Source: Lysobacteraceae bacterium (GTDB taxonomy: Bacteria; Pseudomonadota; Gammaproteobacteria; Xanthomonadales; Xanthomonadaceae). From it: DNA of 64,000 bases. Every line of letters starts with the position of its first letter. Positions within the stretch are counted from its first letter, which is position 1. Below the pieces are notes generated by a model that worked only from the letters and a program-made list of their open reading frames with translations, was not told where the DNA came from and did no database searches. The position numbers and the translations under genes are program-made. The DNA is taken from assembly GCA_023954075.1 (NCBI GenBank), contig JAMLIV010000006.1, positions 40,820 to 104,819 on the forward strand, in the 5' to 3' direction. Shown one piece after another: positions 63,255 through 64,000 of the stretch.

Positions 63255-64000
63255 CGGCGCGGCCCGCCCATCATGCCCATCGGCGGCCGCGGGGCCGCGC
63301 CCGGCGCGGCCCCGCGCACTGGGCCGGCATCGGGCAGGAGCACGGTGTCGCCCGCCGCCAGGCCCGAAACGATCTGCACTTTTTCACGATCACGCAGCCC
63401 GGTTTCCACCGCACGCGGCGGCGTGCCTTCCGGCCCCGGCACGCGCACGAAACTCTGCCCGCGCGCATCGGGCGGGCTGAATACGGCCGCTGCCGGCACC
63501 GTGACCACCTGCTGCGCCTGGGCGATCACGAAGAACACCTGCGCGGTCATGTCCGGCAGCAGCGCGCCATCGGTATTTTCCACGTCGATCAGCACCTTGT
63601 AGAGCACCACCTCGTTGACGATGTCGGGGGTGGGCTGGATCTGGCGCACCGTCCCGTGCCAGCGCCGATCGGGTTGGCCGAGCGTGGTGAACCAGGCCGG
63701 CATGTCCACGAGCACGCGCCCGATGTCAGCCTCGGCCACCTGGGCGATCACGGTCATGGTGTCGAGATCGGCGATGCGCAGGATGTTGGGCGCGATCTGG
63801 TTGGCGTTGAGGGTCTGGCCTTCGAGCGCGGTGAGCGATACCACGGTGCCGGCGATGGGCGCATAAATGCGCGCATACCCCAGATTCGCCTCGTTGCCCT
63901 CCAGGGTCGACTGGGCCTCCTCGAGCTGGGCGCGCAGCGAGGTGACCTGTGCCTGCGCCTGCTTGAGCTGCGCCGCGCTGGTGTCGAGCACGTCGCGCGC
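63251..64000 (-). CDS. macA: MacA-type periplasmic adaptor (3' part only)
   Basis: The C-terminal 249 residues of an RND/MacA-type membrane-fusion protein; the start is beyond the right edge. Shows the end of the coiled-coil hairpin (AAQLKQAQAQVTSLRAQLEE), the lipoyl half NLGYARIYAPIAGTVVSLTALEGQT, and barrel domains. Ends with a Gly/Pro/Met-rich tail (PPMGMMGGPRR). Upstream partner of macB in an export operon. Confidence 0.93.

Overview
The window is a dense, high-GC, typical bacterial chromosome segment, with about 56 protein genes and one tRNA. Gene content and order point to a gammaproteobacterium of the order Lysobacterales (Xanthomonadales). The supporting clusters are def/LysM/dprA/smg/topA, comF next to bioF/bioH, rsfS-nadD-holA-lptE-leuS, gspA-gspB, and secreted proteins ending in NGFE. 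I cannot name a species from sequence alone. No prophage, integrase, transposase or CRISPR array is visible.

Layout. 1-7.6 kb: fmt and def leftward; a LysM envelope protein, dprA, smg, an RDD membrane protein fused to a pilin-like domain, and topA rightward. 7.7-15.5 kb: two small envelope proteins, an SDR oxidoreductase, a secreted zincin metalloprotease with a 125-residue repeat, a pair of REP-like palindromes, tex, and a second SDR. 15.8-26.4 kb: a Na+/H+ antiporter; a type II restriction-modification module (MT-A70 methylase plus a BglII/BstYI-like nuclease); then a purine-catabolism locus. In that locus a deaminase, uraH and puuD run left and xdhABC runs right, giving a route adenine -> hypoxanthine -> xanthine -> urate -> 5-hydroxyisourate -> OHCU. 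26.4-31 kb: a leftward chain of pyrE and mostly poorly characterised genes. 31.5-36 kb: priA, xth, an EF-hand protein and mutM.

35.9-38.7 kb holds the most interesting locus. A 72-residue peptide gene lies just upstream of an 839-residue protein that joins periplasmic TPR repeats, a membrane segment, a GGDEF diguanylate cyclase domain, and a C-terminal tetrapyrrole-methylase-fold methyltransferase of the borosin (peptide backbone N-methylating) type. I read this as a split-borosin RiPP system whose methyltransferase is tethered to the membrane and fused to a c-di-GMP synthase.

38.9-46.7 kb: comF, a BioF homologue that has lost its PLP lysine, bioH, tRNA-Gln(CTG), rpsI-rplM, and a hybrid SSS-transporter/histidine kinase. 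46.7-64 kb: its likely LuxR-type response regulator, a bifunctional putA, rlmH-rsfS-nadD-holA-lptE-(GST)-leuS, a rhomboid protease, gspB-gspA, tdk, and macB-macA running off the right edge. Most genes are core housekeeping. The accessory interest is concentrated in the restriction-modification module, the borosin-like locus, the degenerate bioF and several inverted repeats.
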